Part shown: positions 1 through 12,447 of the stretch, piece after piece
How the letters are laid out: every line of letters begins with the position of its first letter
How positions within the stretch are numbered: position 1 is the stretch's first letter
Assembly: GCA_002104895.1 (NCBI GenBank)
Contig: MCFG01000556.1
Span: forward strand, 1-31,529
DNA: 31,529 nt
Origin: Anaeromyces robustus
Taxonomy: Eukaryota > Neocallimastigomycota > Neocallimastigomycetes > Neocallimastigales > Neocallimastigaceae
Reading direction: 5' to 3'
The notes under the pieces: model-generated
What the model saw: the letters and a program-made list of their open reading frames with translations, nothing else
The model's database searches: none
Told to the model about the DNA's origin: nothing
Program-made: the position numbers and the translations under genes

Positions 1-22
1 GGATGAAATGTTTTTTATTCTT

Positions 23-58
23 ATTTTCATTTTCATTTTCATTTTCATTTTCATTTTC
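23..58 (-). repeat. TTTTCA hexamer repeat at window edge
   Basis: About six tandem copies of TTTTCA. Read on the minus strand this is (GAAAAT)n, which would encode alternating Glu-Asn in one frame and Met-Lys in another. Both frames stay open to the left edge of the window, so this could be the start of a minus-strand gene that continues outside, or simply a microsatellite. The same hexamer occurs in the acidic first exon of the SMN homologue at about 11.33 kb, which shows that it can be coding in this genome. Confidence 0.6.
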
Positions 59-919
59 TTTAATAAAAATAATAAAATTATTATTTTATTTAAAATAAAA
101 AAAAATGAAAAAAATAAAAATAAAAATAAATTTAAAAAAAATTAAAAATTAATAAAAAAAAAAAAAAAAAGATGATTGTATTATATTAAACTTATAACAT
201 ACTAAACTAAAAATAAAAAAATTACTAAAATTATAATTAATAAAGTAAATTATATAAATCTTTTTTTTTTTCTTGTTTTTCTTGTTTTCAAATGATTTTT
301 CTTGGTAATTCTTTTAGAAAAAAATAATGATGTATAATTCTTCCTTTTTTTTTTTTTTCTTTCTTTCTTTCTTTTTTTTCTCTTTCTTTACAATATTCTA
401 ATAATATACATAATAATTATTGATTTTATATATTTATTTTACCCCCTTAAAAATATTATACTTATTCATAAAAAGAAAGAAGAAGAAGTAGAAAAAAAAA
501 AAGAGGAAAAATATATATATGTGAAAAGAAACATATGATTAAAAAAAATTTTTTTTTTTTTTTAAAAAAATATATATATATAAAGATTAACAAAAAAAAA
601 ATTAAGAAAAAATAAAAAAAAAAAATTATTAAACATAAATAAAAAAAAAAAAAAGTTTACATTATATATATAATAATATTTATAATATAAACTAATTTAT
701 TAATTAATTATAATTTTTTTTTTATCTAATGTTTAATATTTCTTTTTTTTTTTTTTTTTTTTTTTTTTTTCACTTTTCGTTTCCCCTTCTTTTTTTTTAT
801 ATATTATTATATGATTTTTCTTTTATTAAATAATTATTTATTGATTTAAAAAATTAAAACATAAAATAATAAAAAAAAGATAATAATATATATATGGTTT
901 GTTGAAGAAATATAAAATA
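59..919. other. AT-rich low-complexity DNA, no gene seen
   Basis: Long A and T runs (a T run of roughly 30 around 741-770), short TA repeats and no open frame with coding-like composition on either strand. Confidence 0.7.
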
Positions 920-978
920 ATGATTATTGTAGAGTTAAATGTCAAACATGAAATTAATGAATTCTTTTCGTTATTGAG
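920..978 (+). other. possible orphan first exon
   Basis: An ATG at 920 opens a 19-codon frame (begins MIIVELNVKHEINEFF) with higher G+C and more varied codons than its surroundings. It ends at a good splice donor (AG|GTATGT, GT at 979-980). I could not find a downstream exon that joins in frame before the Bem1-like gene: the nearest acceptors at about 1042, 1069 and 1366 all lead to stops within a few codons. Read through without splicing, it encodes only about 23 residues. It may be a relic of a lost gene, a small ORF, or chance. Confidence 0.25.
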
Positions 979-1631
979 GTATGTGATGTGATTTTATTAA
1001 AAAAAAAAAAATTACTTAAATAAATTGTTTTATTTTAATTAGATTGAATTAAATTATTATATAACAGATTGAATTGATAATAATATATAAAGTATTATAA
1101 TCTATTTTATTATATTTTTTTTTTAAATCTTAAAAATATAATAAAAAAAAATTACAATACTTTTCCTTGTTTTTATTTCTTTTTTTTTTTTTTTATTTTA
1201 ATTATTTTTTTTAATTATTAATTATTAACTATTGATTATTGATTTTTGATTTTTCCTTTTTTTACTTTTTATTTTTAATTTTTATTCTTATTTTTTTAAT
1301 AATTTTTTTTTTTTGTTTTTTTTTGTTTTTTTTGAATTTCATAATTATTTTTTTATGTATTGACAGTATATAAATATTTATGAATATAGTTGAGTTTGAC
1401 AATTATTATTATTAATTATTAATTATTATTAATTATATGATTTAATCATATTATTTGTTATATTTACTTCTTGGTATGATATTGAAAATGAACTTCATTA
1501 TTAAAATAAATTAATTAATAAAAAATTATTATTATTATTATTAATATAAAATTTTATATATATAAATTTTTTTTTTGTTTTTTTTATTTTTCTTTTCCTT
1601 TCTTTTTTTTTTTGTTTTTTTTTTGTTTGTT
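979..1631. other. AT-rich spacer downstream of the Bem1-like gene
   Basis: T-rich and AT-repeat DNA, including TAATTATTAATTATT stretches. It covers the 3' side of the minus-strand Bem1-like gene, so its polyadenylation site must lie here, but a specific signal cannot be picked in this composition. No coding region is seen. Confidence 0.6.
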
Positions 1632-2923
1632 TTATTCAACAAATAAAAGTAAATGGTATTTTCTTGTTCTTAAAAAATTACCAAGATCTATATCATTTAA
1701 TAAAGGTATTTCATAACCTTCTTCATCCTTAAAATAAACATCCATAATATCAATATTAAAGAAATCTTCAATTCTTGTCCATAATTGATCAAATGTAATT
1801 TTATCAGAAATTTCTATTCTGTAAGGTTTACGTTCAAATACAACTTTAAGTGGTAAAAAGGATTCTTCATAATCTGATAATAAATCTAAAAAGTCTTCAC
1901 CATCATCATAACTATTAGCTGAATCATAACGACTTAATGATAATTCTTTTTCTGAATCACTATTACGAAGGAGGAAGAAACGCCTTACAGGGAATGAAGA
2001 TTGAATTCTGTAGGGCATTTTTGTCATTTCTTTAACATAAGAATCTAATTCTTCTCTATATTTTTCCATATGATTTTTATTATTGAAATTTGGCATGACT
2101 TTATGTGGTGCTGGTGGAACAAAGGGTATTATTCTTTCATAACGTTCAATACGTCCAGCTTCTTTTGGGAAAAGTTTTAATAAAATGGATTGCATAGCGA
2201 AAAAGTCATCATATAAACGAGTAAGAATTAATTTTTTATTTCTTGCTGGTTTGGTAACTTCTAAAGTAATTACAAAACGATCATTTTCAGTTGGTTCACA
2301 ATTAATAACTTTTGCAGTAAAAGATTCTTCTTTTGGAACATCAGAAGAATCAATAGTATAAACATTACCTGAACTATCTAATTGATCTCTTTGATTATTA
2401 TAATCATTTTTATCATTATTATAGATAGCTCTATATTTTCCTCTATTTAAACTATTATAAGAATATTCAGCATATTGAGTTTTACGTTTAACGGATTTAT
2501 CAAGTGCTTCACAAAAGATTTTTGGAACAAGGCCTATGTTTTATTTTTATTGTTTATTTTTATTATGAAAGTTTATATATTTATTTATTTATAATAATAA
2601 TATAAATATAAAATATATATATTTATATTATTTAAATAAATATTAAAATAATATTAGAAAAAAAATATTAATTATTAAGTAAACATTAAAAAAAATAAAT
2701 ATTTATTATTTTATTATTATTATTTATAATCTTATTTTACAACTAATTATTTATTATTTTATTATTACTATTTATAATCATTTTTTAAAACTAGTTATTT
2801 ATTATTTTATTTATTTATTTATTTATAAACATATATATATTTTTAATTATGAAAAAAAAAAAATTTTTTTTTATGACAATTGGCAAATTGAATTATTTAT
2901 GCATATTTATTTTTTTTTTATTT

Positions 2924-2954
<31 letters not shown>

Positions 2955-3439
2955 GACTAAGATATTAATCTTTACTTAGCATATTTATATATATATATAT
3001 TTATTTATTTTTACTAAAATAATATTTATATCTATAAATTCTATCCAATATCTTCATCTACTTATATCCAATCCAAATAATAAATTATATTTTTAAATAT
3101 ATAATAATAATAATAATAATAATAAGGAAAAAAAATAAATAATAAATATTTACCAGTAATCTTTTCAGCTGGATTTACAATGGAATAATATAATTCATCT
3201 TCGTTAATAACATAAAAGAAATCTCCTTTTTTGAAAGAAATTTCTTGGGAATATTGTGCTTCATAATTTTGGTTAGTTTTAATAACTTTCTTTGGAGGTA
3301 TTTTAAAAAGTCTTTCGTCAATAGGACTAGTAGGACTATTCATTTTAATAGGGCCATTCATTTTGAAAGGGCTACTTGTAGGACTTGTAGGACTATTCAT
3401 TTTAAAAGATTTATTCATAGGACTTGTAGGACTGTTCAT
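1632..3439 (-). CDS. Bem1/Scd2-like polarity scaffold (SH3-PX-PB1)
   Basis: Two exons on the minus strand, 3439-3154 and 2533-1632, joined across a 620-nt AT-rich intron (donor G|GTAAAT, acceptor ATAG|GCC), give 395 residues. Residues 1-45 hold repeated MNSPTSP-type motifs. About 53-104 is an SH3 domain (NYEAQYSQEISFKKGDFF, ending GLVPKIFCEAL, with the splice site inside its final Gly). About 167-286 is a PX domain (RLYDDFFAMQ for the canonical R-Y-DF motif, then a proline-rich loop PFVPPAPHKV). About 322-395 is a PB1 domain with the basic-type Lys in LKVVF and an acidic KDEEGYEIPLLNDIDL stretch. In yeasts Bem1/Scd2 tethers the Cdc42 exchange factor Cdc24/Scd1, through PB1, to Cdc42 and PAK kinases at growth sites. 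The SH3-PX-PB1 order separates it from p40phox (PX-SH3-PB1). Only one SH3 is present and it resembles the second SH3 of Bem1. An in-frame stop lies upstream of the ATG, which supports this start. Confidence 0.88.
3062..3124. repeat. AAT microsatellite inside the Bem1-like intron
   Basis: The intron of the Bem1-like gene (2534-3153) is almost pure A/T, with T runs near 2923-2954, TA repeats near 2989-3000 and an (AAT)n tract ending around 3124. Nothing else recognisable lies within the intron. Confidence 0.5.
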
Positions 3440-3949
3440 TTTGATTATTATATTATTTTATTTTATTTTATTTTATTTTATTCTGTGAATTTATTGATTT
3501 GTTATTATGTTTATATATATTTTGCTGTTTAATTTATTTTTGATATATATATTACTTATTTAATATGTTATTATATAATATATTTATTTATATATATTTA
3601 TACTTTTTCTTTTTAAACTATTGTATTATTATTGTTTTTATTGTTTTTATTATTTTTTTTTAAATTTTATATTAAAAGATAATTATGGTATGATATTAAT
3701 TAAATTAAGTGTTGTTTTTTTTTTATTATTATTTATTTATTTATTTATATTTGCGTTATTCTTATTATATATTTTACAATGAATAATGCAAATAAAAATA
3801 AATTTTATTTTTTTTTTAAGAATATCTTATATTATTATTATTATTATTATTTGTATTTATATTATATTAATATTATTTAAATTTATAATTATATATTATT
3901 AGTTTTTTTTTTTTTTCTTTTACAAATTTTTATATGTTGTTATTATTAG
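3440..3949. other. upstream region of the Bem1-like gene
   Basis: AT-rich, starting with TTTTA pentamer repeats just upstream of the Bem1-like ATG (minus-strand A-rich leader). It presumably holds that gene's promoter, but no specific element can be defended. Weak splice-like signals (ATG|GTATGA at about 3685) are discussed with the possible exon at 3950. Confidence 0.45.
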
Positions 3950-4033
3950 GTGATATATATACAATATGAATTATTAAATAAACAAGGAATTATTAAATAT
4001 TTGATTCATTTAAGTAAACATTTGCTTCCTTAA
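3950..4033 (+). other. possible orphan terminal exon
   Basis: After a good acceptor (TTATTATTAG, AG at 3948-3949) a frame of 27 codons runs to a TAA at 4031-4033. Its middle reads YELLNKQGIIKYLIHLSK, and codons such as TTG, CTT, CCT and GGA are unusual for random DNA of this composition. The only nearby in-frame donor is an isolated ATG|GTATGA at about 3685-3687, which would give a 28-residue product. No convincing larger gene can be assembled, so this may be the relic of a lost gene. Confidence 0.25.
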
Positions 4034-5945
4034 AGATTAAAAATAAAAATTTTACTCTAACTTAAAATAAAACAATGTTTAAATAATATGTTAGAAATAA
4101 AAAATAAAAATATTTTTGTTTTAAAAAAAAGAAAAGAAAAAAAAAAAAGAAAAGAAATAAAAAAAAGTAAAAAATATGAAAAAAATTTAATTTTTTTTTT
4201 AAAATTTTGTAATTATTATTATTTATTATAAAATAAACTTTCTTAACTAATTTCTTTTATTTTATTTCATATTATTTCATATATATTTTTTTTTATTTCT
4301 TAATTATTAATTATTCCATTTTTCTTTTTTTTGTTGAAAAATTTATTAAATTAAAATTAATAATTATGAATAATTAAATAAATGGATATATAATATATAC
4401 ATTAAATAAATAATAGTATAATATATAATGAATAAATAAATAAATAAATAATAATAAAATAAATAAACTTATTCAATAAGTTATTATTATATTGAATCAT
4501 TAATTATCCCATATATTAATATTATAGTAAATATATATGTTACACATATATTCCTATATAATCTAATATATTATTTTTCATATGATTGAAATGAAATAAA
4601 AAAAATGGTAATAAGAATTTTTTAAAAAAAATAAATAAAAAAATGGAAATTTAACTATATCACAGCATATATTTAATATATGGTAATATATTAGGTAATA
4701 TAGTTTTTTATTTGTATTTAATTAGTACTATATATTTTATATATATTATACTATATATTATTATATATTATATTATTTATTATATTATATATTTTTATAT
4801 ATTATTATTTATTGTAGTCTATTTTTTTAAAATAAAGTTTTTAAAAGAAAGAAGAATAAAATAATATTAAATATTTTAATATTTTTTAATCTTTTTATGC
4901 TACAGTAAACTTCTTATTATTGGTTTAAATTATTCGAAGGTGATACAATAATTTTTAAATACAATATCAATTATAATATTATTTATTTAGTTTAGTATAA
5001 CAAATTTTAATATAAAAGTTTATTTATTATAATAATATTCCTAATTTATTAATAGTTATGAATAATATGATATGATGATATATTTTGATCAAATAAGTAA
5101 TAATAAAAAATAATAAAAAATTAAAAAAAATTAAAATAAAAAAAAAATAAAAAATAAAAAAAAAAAATTACAAAAAATGTTAATTTAAACTATTTAAACT
5201 TTTCCTTAACTAAATATATTAATATATCCCATATAGATGAAATATAATAGAAATATTCTTTTAATAATATATATATTATAATATATTAAATAGATTAAAA
5301 CTTAAAACCATAACACAATAAATTACGAAGTACAAAAATAAATTTTAATTTCCATAAAATAAAATTAGTGTTTATGAAAAATGTTACATTTTGGAAAATA
5401 AATGTATAAATAAATAATAAATAAATAAATTTATGGCTTAAATATTAAATATTAAATATTAAATTTTATAATTTATAATTTATAATTTATTATAATTAAT
5501 AATGACTATATAATGATTATATATATGATATATAATTATAATAGATGAATAATTTTTTCTAAGGAATAAATATTTTGTAAAACTATTTATATTAACTTTT
5601 TACAAAAAAAAAAAAAATTTTTTTTTCTCTTATTCCATTTCAAATTGAAGCACAGAATCACTGAATAATAAGAAAAATAGAATAAAAATTAGGAAAAAAA
5701 GTAAATTCTATTTTTTTTTTGTCCTTTTTTTTTTCTATGATTTTTTTAAAAAAATAATTATTAATGGCATAAATAATGTAGAATAAAAGGAAAAGAAAAA
5801 AAAGAAAAAAAAAATATAAAAAATAAATTTATATAAATAAGATAGTTTAAAATAATTAAAAAATGTAAACAAAAATGTTAAAGATTTATTGATTTATCTT
5901 TGCCAATATATGAAATAATATTTGAAAATTGAAATATTAAAAAAA

Positions 5946-5948
<3 letters not shown>

Positions 5949-5991
<43 letters not shown>

Positions 5992-5993
5992 TT
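5949..5993. repeat. (ATTT)n microsatellite
   Basis: About eleven uninterrupted copies of ATTT in intergenic DNA. Confidence 0.9.
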
Positions 5994-6669
5994 CACTTAT
6001 TTAATATATTAATTCTTTATTTTTAAAGTTTATTATCATGACTATGCATGACATGGTTTTTTTTTACCAATAAATTTATTTATATATTAATTTACTATAA
6101 ATTTTTTAAATCAATAATATTAATATTGAATAATAATAATAATAATAATAATACTAAATAATAATTAATAATTAATAATAATAATACTAAATAATTAATA
6201 ATAACTAATGAATAATAATAATAATTGATAATAGTAAATAATAATAGTAATTAGTTTTAAAAAGTAATTTATAATTATATATGATTCTTGATATTATGAA
6301 TAAATAATAATAATAATAAATAAATAAATAATTTTAATGAACCAAAACTTGAAATTATTAATTAAATATATATAAATATAAATATAAATATAATATTTAT
6401 ATGGTATTGGTTATATAATAATATATAATAATTTAAATATAATATAAATATATTATATTATAAATAAAAAAAAGTTTTAAAGTGGATTTTACCTTTTCTT
6501 TTTTTAGGTAAATTCAGATTTCATATTATATATAAAAAAATATAATAAAAATAGAATAAAAAAAAGTAATAAAACTAAAATAAGTAAATATATTAATTAA
6601 ATTTTTGTGTACCACGTGATTCATTATTATTTAAAAAAAAAAGTATGGAGATGAAATAAAATAAAATAA

Positions 6670-6754
6670 TATAAAATATAAATTATAAAATATAAATGAT
6701 TATAAAATATAAATGATTATAAAATATAAAATATAAAATATAAAATATAAAATG
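6670..6754. repeat. TATAAAA minisatellite
   Basis: Tandem TATAAAA/TATAAATGAT-type units, about 7 to 18 bases each, ending in five clean copies of ATAAAAT. Intergenic simple repeat. Confidence 0.75.
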
Positions 6755-7504
6755 TTAAAATTAAAATATTTAAATGGGAATTAATAAAATAAAATTTTTT
6801 ATTATTAATTATAGTTTTTATTTTTTTGTCTTTTGTCTTTTGTTTTTGTTTTGTATACATAATTTTACAAAGAAATAAAAAAAAAAGTGTTGGTTGTTTT
6901 TTATTATTAAAAAAGGTTGGTTGTTTTGGATATTTTATGAGTCAGTGATAATAAATACCAAAAATATATTGAATAAGTTTTAATTACAGTTTTAATAACA
7001 GTAATAATAAATAATTAATACAATTTTAAAAGGATTATTAAATAAGTATTTCTAAATAGGTATGAAAATACATTTATTACTAATATATTATAAAAATCGA
7101 AATAATACATATTTATATAAAAAAAAAAGAAGAAAAAGTTATTTTGATAATTATATAACATTTATTATCTATAAAATTATATATGTAAAAGTATTTGGTA
7201 TTTTAGTTTTGTTTATAAAAAAAAAAAAAGAATAAAAAAAGTTTTTTAAATGAAATAAAATGTCTTTTAATAATCAAGTTTATTGAAATGACTTTAAATA
7301 AACTTAAATTTTTTTTTTTTTTTTTGAATTGCCAAAAACTTGCCAAGTGAAATTAAAACAATTTTTATGTTTTTTTTTTTTATTATATTAATTAATAATT
7401 AAAATGTTTTATTAATAATATATTTACTTAGTAATCAATGATTTTCATTTATTTTTATTTTACCTTTTATTTATTTATTTAGTTGTTTAGTTATTCATTC
7501 ATTC

Positions 7505-7676
7505 ATTTAATTATGATGATTTACCATATTTAGTTATTTATTTATTTATTTATTTAGTTATTTAGTTATTTATTCATTTAGTTATTTAATTATGATGATT
7601 TACCATATTTAGTTAATTTATTTATTATTAATTATTTATTTTTTCAATTTAATAAAAATGAACTAAATATGGTAAA
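7505..7676. repeat. direct repeat pair with an inverted third copy
   Basis: The 28-base block AATTATGATGATTTACCATA... starts at 7509 and again at 7588 (period 79, part of a longer duplication that includes the ATTTAGTT flanks). Sixteen bases of it (TTTACCATATTTAGTT, 7599-7614) recur exactly in inverted orientation at 7661-7676, so a 16-bp stem with a loop of about 46 nt is possible. No gene overlaps it. Confidence 0.8.
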
Positions 7677-9332
7677 CCTAATTAAAAAAAAAATTTAGGA
7701 ATAAAAAGGTTAATATACCATAATAATAAATGTAAAACAACATTATTAAATATAATAATATTATATTAATAATATTATTATTACTATTTAGTATTATATT
7801 ATATTATTCTATTGTTCAAATAAATGAATGAATATTCAATAATAGAATTAATAAAAAAAAATATAAAAAAAAATTTTAAAAATTTTTAAAAAATAAAAAA
7901 AAAATTAAAAATTAAAAATTAAAAAAAAAAATTAATATTAAAAATTATGTTACACAAGTTTAATTATTTAAATTAATATTTTATTAAAATCAAATTTATA
8001 AAAAAATTAAAAAAATATTTTAAAAAAAAAAATTGATTTTACTTTGGTTTTTTTTTGGTTTTGGTTTAGGTTTTTTGGTTTTTATTTTAAAGCATTCAAA
8101 TTAAAAATAAAAAAAGTAAATATTAATAAATAATAATAAAGAATAATTATAAATTTTAAATTTTAAATATAAATATAAGAATAAATAATATAAGAATAAT
8201 TATATAAAATAAAATAAAATAAAATAATGTAAAGTAAAATAAATAAAATAAAATATTAACTTGATAATAAATAATTATTAATTATTAATTATGATAATAT
8301 TAATAAATCTATTCATTTATATTGATTAATTAATAATTAAATCATTTTATTATTTTATTAATTATTAATAATAAATAATTAATTTTGACAAATATAACAA
8401 TTAATTATATTTTAATAAATAATAAATTATTTATTGTATTCTATTGAATTGTTGTTTACTAAGATTTATTTATATCTTTATTTATTTATATATTTATTTA
8501 CTTATTTATTTATTTAATATATATAAAAGCATTCATTTAATTTTTTATGATTTTAGTTTATTCATTACAAATTCTTTTTAATTTATGATTCTATAATTAT
8601 TTATTTTATTTATTTTTATTTATTTTTATATATATAATATATAGATACAAAAAACGTGTATATAAAAAGTAAATATTAATATTGATAATAATAATAATAT
8701 TATTATTAATAATAAAATTGTTATTTGTATTTTTGTACTTATAATAAATAATAATAATAAGAAGTTTTTCTATTGTATTGTAATTATTCCTCGTATTTCA
8801 CAAAATAAAAACAAAACAACAAAAAAAAAAGTACAATAAATAATATAATATAAATAATAAATAAATGAATGAATAGTTATAAAAGTATAAAAGTATAAAA
8901 ATAATAATAATAATAATAATAATATATATATATATATACATACAATTTAAATAATTAAATTTCTTCCTTTAATATTATGCTAAGTTTTTTTTTTTTTTTT
9001 TTTAAATTGGTATTATCATCTTTTAATTTAAATTTCAAAGATTATTAATAATATTATTAATATTAATATTAATATTAACAAGTTAAATATTAATTTAAAA
9101 AAAATTTTTTAAAAATTAATAAATAAATTAATAAAAAATATCAAGAAATATATATTTAATTAACAATCATTGATAGCCCTTGAGCTAAAAAAGTTACATT
9201 AAAAAAAAATAAATTTAATATTTTAATTCTCACTATAGAATTATAGAATTATAGATATTGCATAATTTAAATATTTTTTAAGAATGAAATGTAGTTGTCA
9301 AAAAGAAAAAAAGAAAAAAAAAAAAAAAAAAC

Positions 9333-9371
9333 CATACATACATACTTATATACATACTTACATACATACTT
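9333..9371. repeat. CATACATACTTA minisatellite
   Basis: Several imperfect copies of (A)CATACATACTTA, unusually C-containing for this intergenic region. Confidence 0.7.
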
Positions 9372-9689
9372 GCATATATTTATATATTTATATATTATAT
9401 ATATATTATCTTTTTTTTATTATGAGGCAAAGACAAACAACATAAAAACTTTTTGAAAAAAAAAAAAAAAGATAAAAATATAAAATAAAATAAAAATAAA
9501 AATGATAAAGTTTATATGAAAATTAATAAAATTATAGAACAACGTATAATAAGAGATATCTTCATATAAATTAAGAGATGAAACAGAAAAAAAAAAAAAT
9601 ATATATATATATATATATTGAATTATTAATTAATATAACATATATGTATATATTTTTTTTTATTTATTTTTTTGAAGACTATATAAGTA

Positions 9690-10430
9690 TATTTATAATA
9701 TTTCTACTAAAGAAAATTTAAGTATATTATTGAGGATATTTACTTTATTTTTTAGAGGGTTCATTTATATTTAAATATATATATTTCATTTTTTTTTTTT
9801 TACTTCGATTTTTCATATCATATTTATTATTAATAATAATATTTTATAGGACAGTTTTTTTTTTATGATAATTCTTTTTAATATTTTTGTAAATTAATCT
9901 AATCCTTTATATGTATAATATTTCTATAATAAAATTTTAAAGGATAATTTTTTTTTTTTTTTCTATCTTATTAATATTATTTTTGTAGATAAATATTATA
10001 AGTATATATATATAAATATATAATATACCTATTGGAAATTAAAATAATTGAAGATATTTAATTTTCTTTTATTTATATATATATATATTTTATTTCCAAT
10101 TTTTTGTTTTAATAATTTTAATATTAATTTGTAAAATAATCTAATCCTTTATATATATAAATTTCATAAGAAAATTAAGATAATTGAGAATAATTAATTA
10201 CTTTTTCTTTTTTTTTTTTTTTTTTTTTTTAATTATTTATATATATATATATGTATTAATTATAAATTACAGTACATTATTTATTCGATAAATTCATTAT
10301 AAATAAAATGTTAATATTTTTTTTTATTGTAAAAAAATATAAATTTTTATATACATACATATATATAATATGACTACTAAAGATTAAAATAATTGAAGAT
10401 ATATATATTTATAAATTATAGTTTTTTCAT
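9690..10430. repeat. eroded repeat field
   Basis: Related blocks recur here at irregular spacing. AATCTAATCCTTTATA occurs at 9896 and 10138 (242 bases apart). GGAAATTAAAATAATTGAAG-like blocks occur near 10034, 10169 (GAAAATTAAGATAATTGAG) and 10381 (GATTAAAATAATTGAAG). TTTCTACTAAAGA-like blocks occur near 9700 and 10372. This looks like an old tandem array or several copies of a small element that have diverged. Confidence 0.5.
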
Positions 10431-11146
10431 ATAGAACCTTATATTTATTATTATTTTATTATTAAGTTCAATATTTATGATTTAAATTTTAGAATTATAT
10501 ATGTTTCCAAACAATTTTTTATATTTGATTGTTTAAAAACATATCCAATTCTATAATAGTTGTTTAGTAGTTTTTTTTTTTTTTTTGAATATAATGAAAA
10601 ATTTTATATAAGAAAAAAAAAATCTACAACAATTGGGAATTTTCGGTTTTCATATTTTTTTTCTTTTTTTTATGTTTTTCGTTTATGTGGACTAGTTAAA
10701 AATTAAATAATGGACTTTTTTTCATATAATACTATAATTCTAATTATAATAAATTTTAAATTATTAATTCTATTTATTATGTTTTATTAACATTAGTAAG
10801 TATAAGTATTATTCAATAATTATTTTTATTTTTATCTTTATTTTAATTATTTTAATAACATAATATCCTTCTTTTTTTACTATTTAATTTTGAAATAAAA
10901 AATTAATAATAATTTTTTTTTTTGATCATTATTAATTATTTTACTTGATCAATAATTATTAAAGTTGGTTTAAAATTTTTTTAATTAATTTTTTTCAAAA
11001 AAATTTAATTTTTTTTTTATTTTATTTTTTTAATATTATATTTTATATTTTATATTTTATTATATATATATATTTATATATAATTTTTTTTATTTAAATA
11101 ATAAAAGTTTAATTATAATAAAAAGTATATATATAATACATTAAAT

Positions 11147-12413
11147 ATGGATGAATTATTAATTCAAGAAGATTATGAAGATGGTGAAATTGAATATAAT
11201 GAAAATAATGAAGATATTATAAATAAGTCAGATTCTAATATAATTGAAAACAATGAAGAGGAAGGTGAAATAGAAGATGAAAAAATTATAGATAATATTA
11301 ATAATAATGACAATGATAATGACAATGAAAATGAAAATGAAAATGAAATTGAAAATGTCAATGAAAATGATTATTATAATGATAATGAAAATGATATTAA
11401 TAATGAAAATGATATTGAAATTGATAATGACATTGATAATGACAAAGATGATAGTCAAAATCAATTTGATAATGAAAATAATATCCAAGAATCTGATAAT
11501 GAAAATTCTCAAGAAATAATGATATATAGTCGAGAAGACGATGATGATAAAGTATATTTGAATATATATATTTTTTATTTAAATAAGTTATTATATATAA
11601 TTTTAAAATATATTTTTTTTATTAACTTTTTTTAACAATAAATTATTAAATATATATATATTATATTATATTATATAGACTTTAACTCATAAAGAAATTT
11701 GGGATGATTCATCATTAATAAAAGCATGGGATAATGCCGTTGAAGAATATGAGGTATAATATATTATTTATTATGTTATATTAGAAATAAAAAATTATAT
11801 ATTTATAATTAAAGAAAAAGAAAAAGAAAAAGGAAAAAAGAAATAATTGTAATTAATTATTATTATTAATTTTCAATTCTTTATGTGTTATATACATTTT
11901 TTTTTTTTTTTAAATTTTACATTATTATAGAAATATCATAGTATAAAAGCAACTAAAGATAAATCTATAGATAATGAAGTATATACTGATTATAAGTAAG
12001 TTGTTATTTTTATTTTATATTAATATATATATGTTTTAATTTATTAATATTAACTAATTTTTTTATATTAAAATTATTAATTGTATTATATAATATAAAT
12101 AGTTTACCTTCGAAAAAAAGAAATGCTAGTGGTTTGTATTTAAAATAACATTTATATATTATATATCTATTTTTAAAGAAATTTTAAATAATGATTAAAA
12201 TAACTTATAATATATATCTTTTATTTTTAAATTATATATTTTACTAATATTTCATTATATATATATATATATTTTAATTTCATTTTTAATAATATTATGT
12301 ATAATGTATATTTATAATTAAAATGGAAAAAAAAAATTTAAAATTTAATAGTATTATATGAAAATGTTAATGATACAATAAAAAGTGGAAGTAGTAGTCA
12401 GGTAATAATATTA

Positions 12414-12447
<34 letters not shown>

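Larger units (their letters stand above)
4034..11146. other. 7-kb gene-free AT-rich region
   Basis: No coding-like composition, no tRNA-like cloverleaf and no rRNA sequence is visible over about 7.1 kb. The content is A/T runs and AT-only minisatellites. Features worth noting inside it are listed separately: TATAAAA repeats near 6.7 kb, an ATTT array at 5.95 kb, a direct and inverted repeat cluster at 7.5-7.7 kb, CATACATACTTA repeats at 9.33 kb and an eroded repeat field at 9.69-10.43 kb. The last few hundred bases should contain the promoter of the SMN homologue. Confidence 0.65.

Noticed and set aside
3245-3532. Plus-strand 95-residue open frame rich in RTCRT repeats
   Set aside because: It is the antisense of the first exon of the Bem1-like gene; the repeats mirror the MNSPTSP coding repeats.
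6938-6944. TGAGTCA (Gcn4/AP-1-type site) and a CACGTG at about 6613-6618
   Set aside because: Single short motifs far from any gene; expected by chance over this length and not supported by context.
9165-9200. Slightly G+C-richer patch (TTGATAGCCCTTGAGCT) as a possible tRNA or exon
   Set aside because: It cannot be folded into a tRNA, and stops occur on both strands within a few codons.
11173-11519. Several open frames (both strands) over 11.17-11.52 kb
   Set aside because: All are shadows of the acidic first exon of the SMN homologue, giving Ile/Ser/Met-Lys low-complexity products only.
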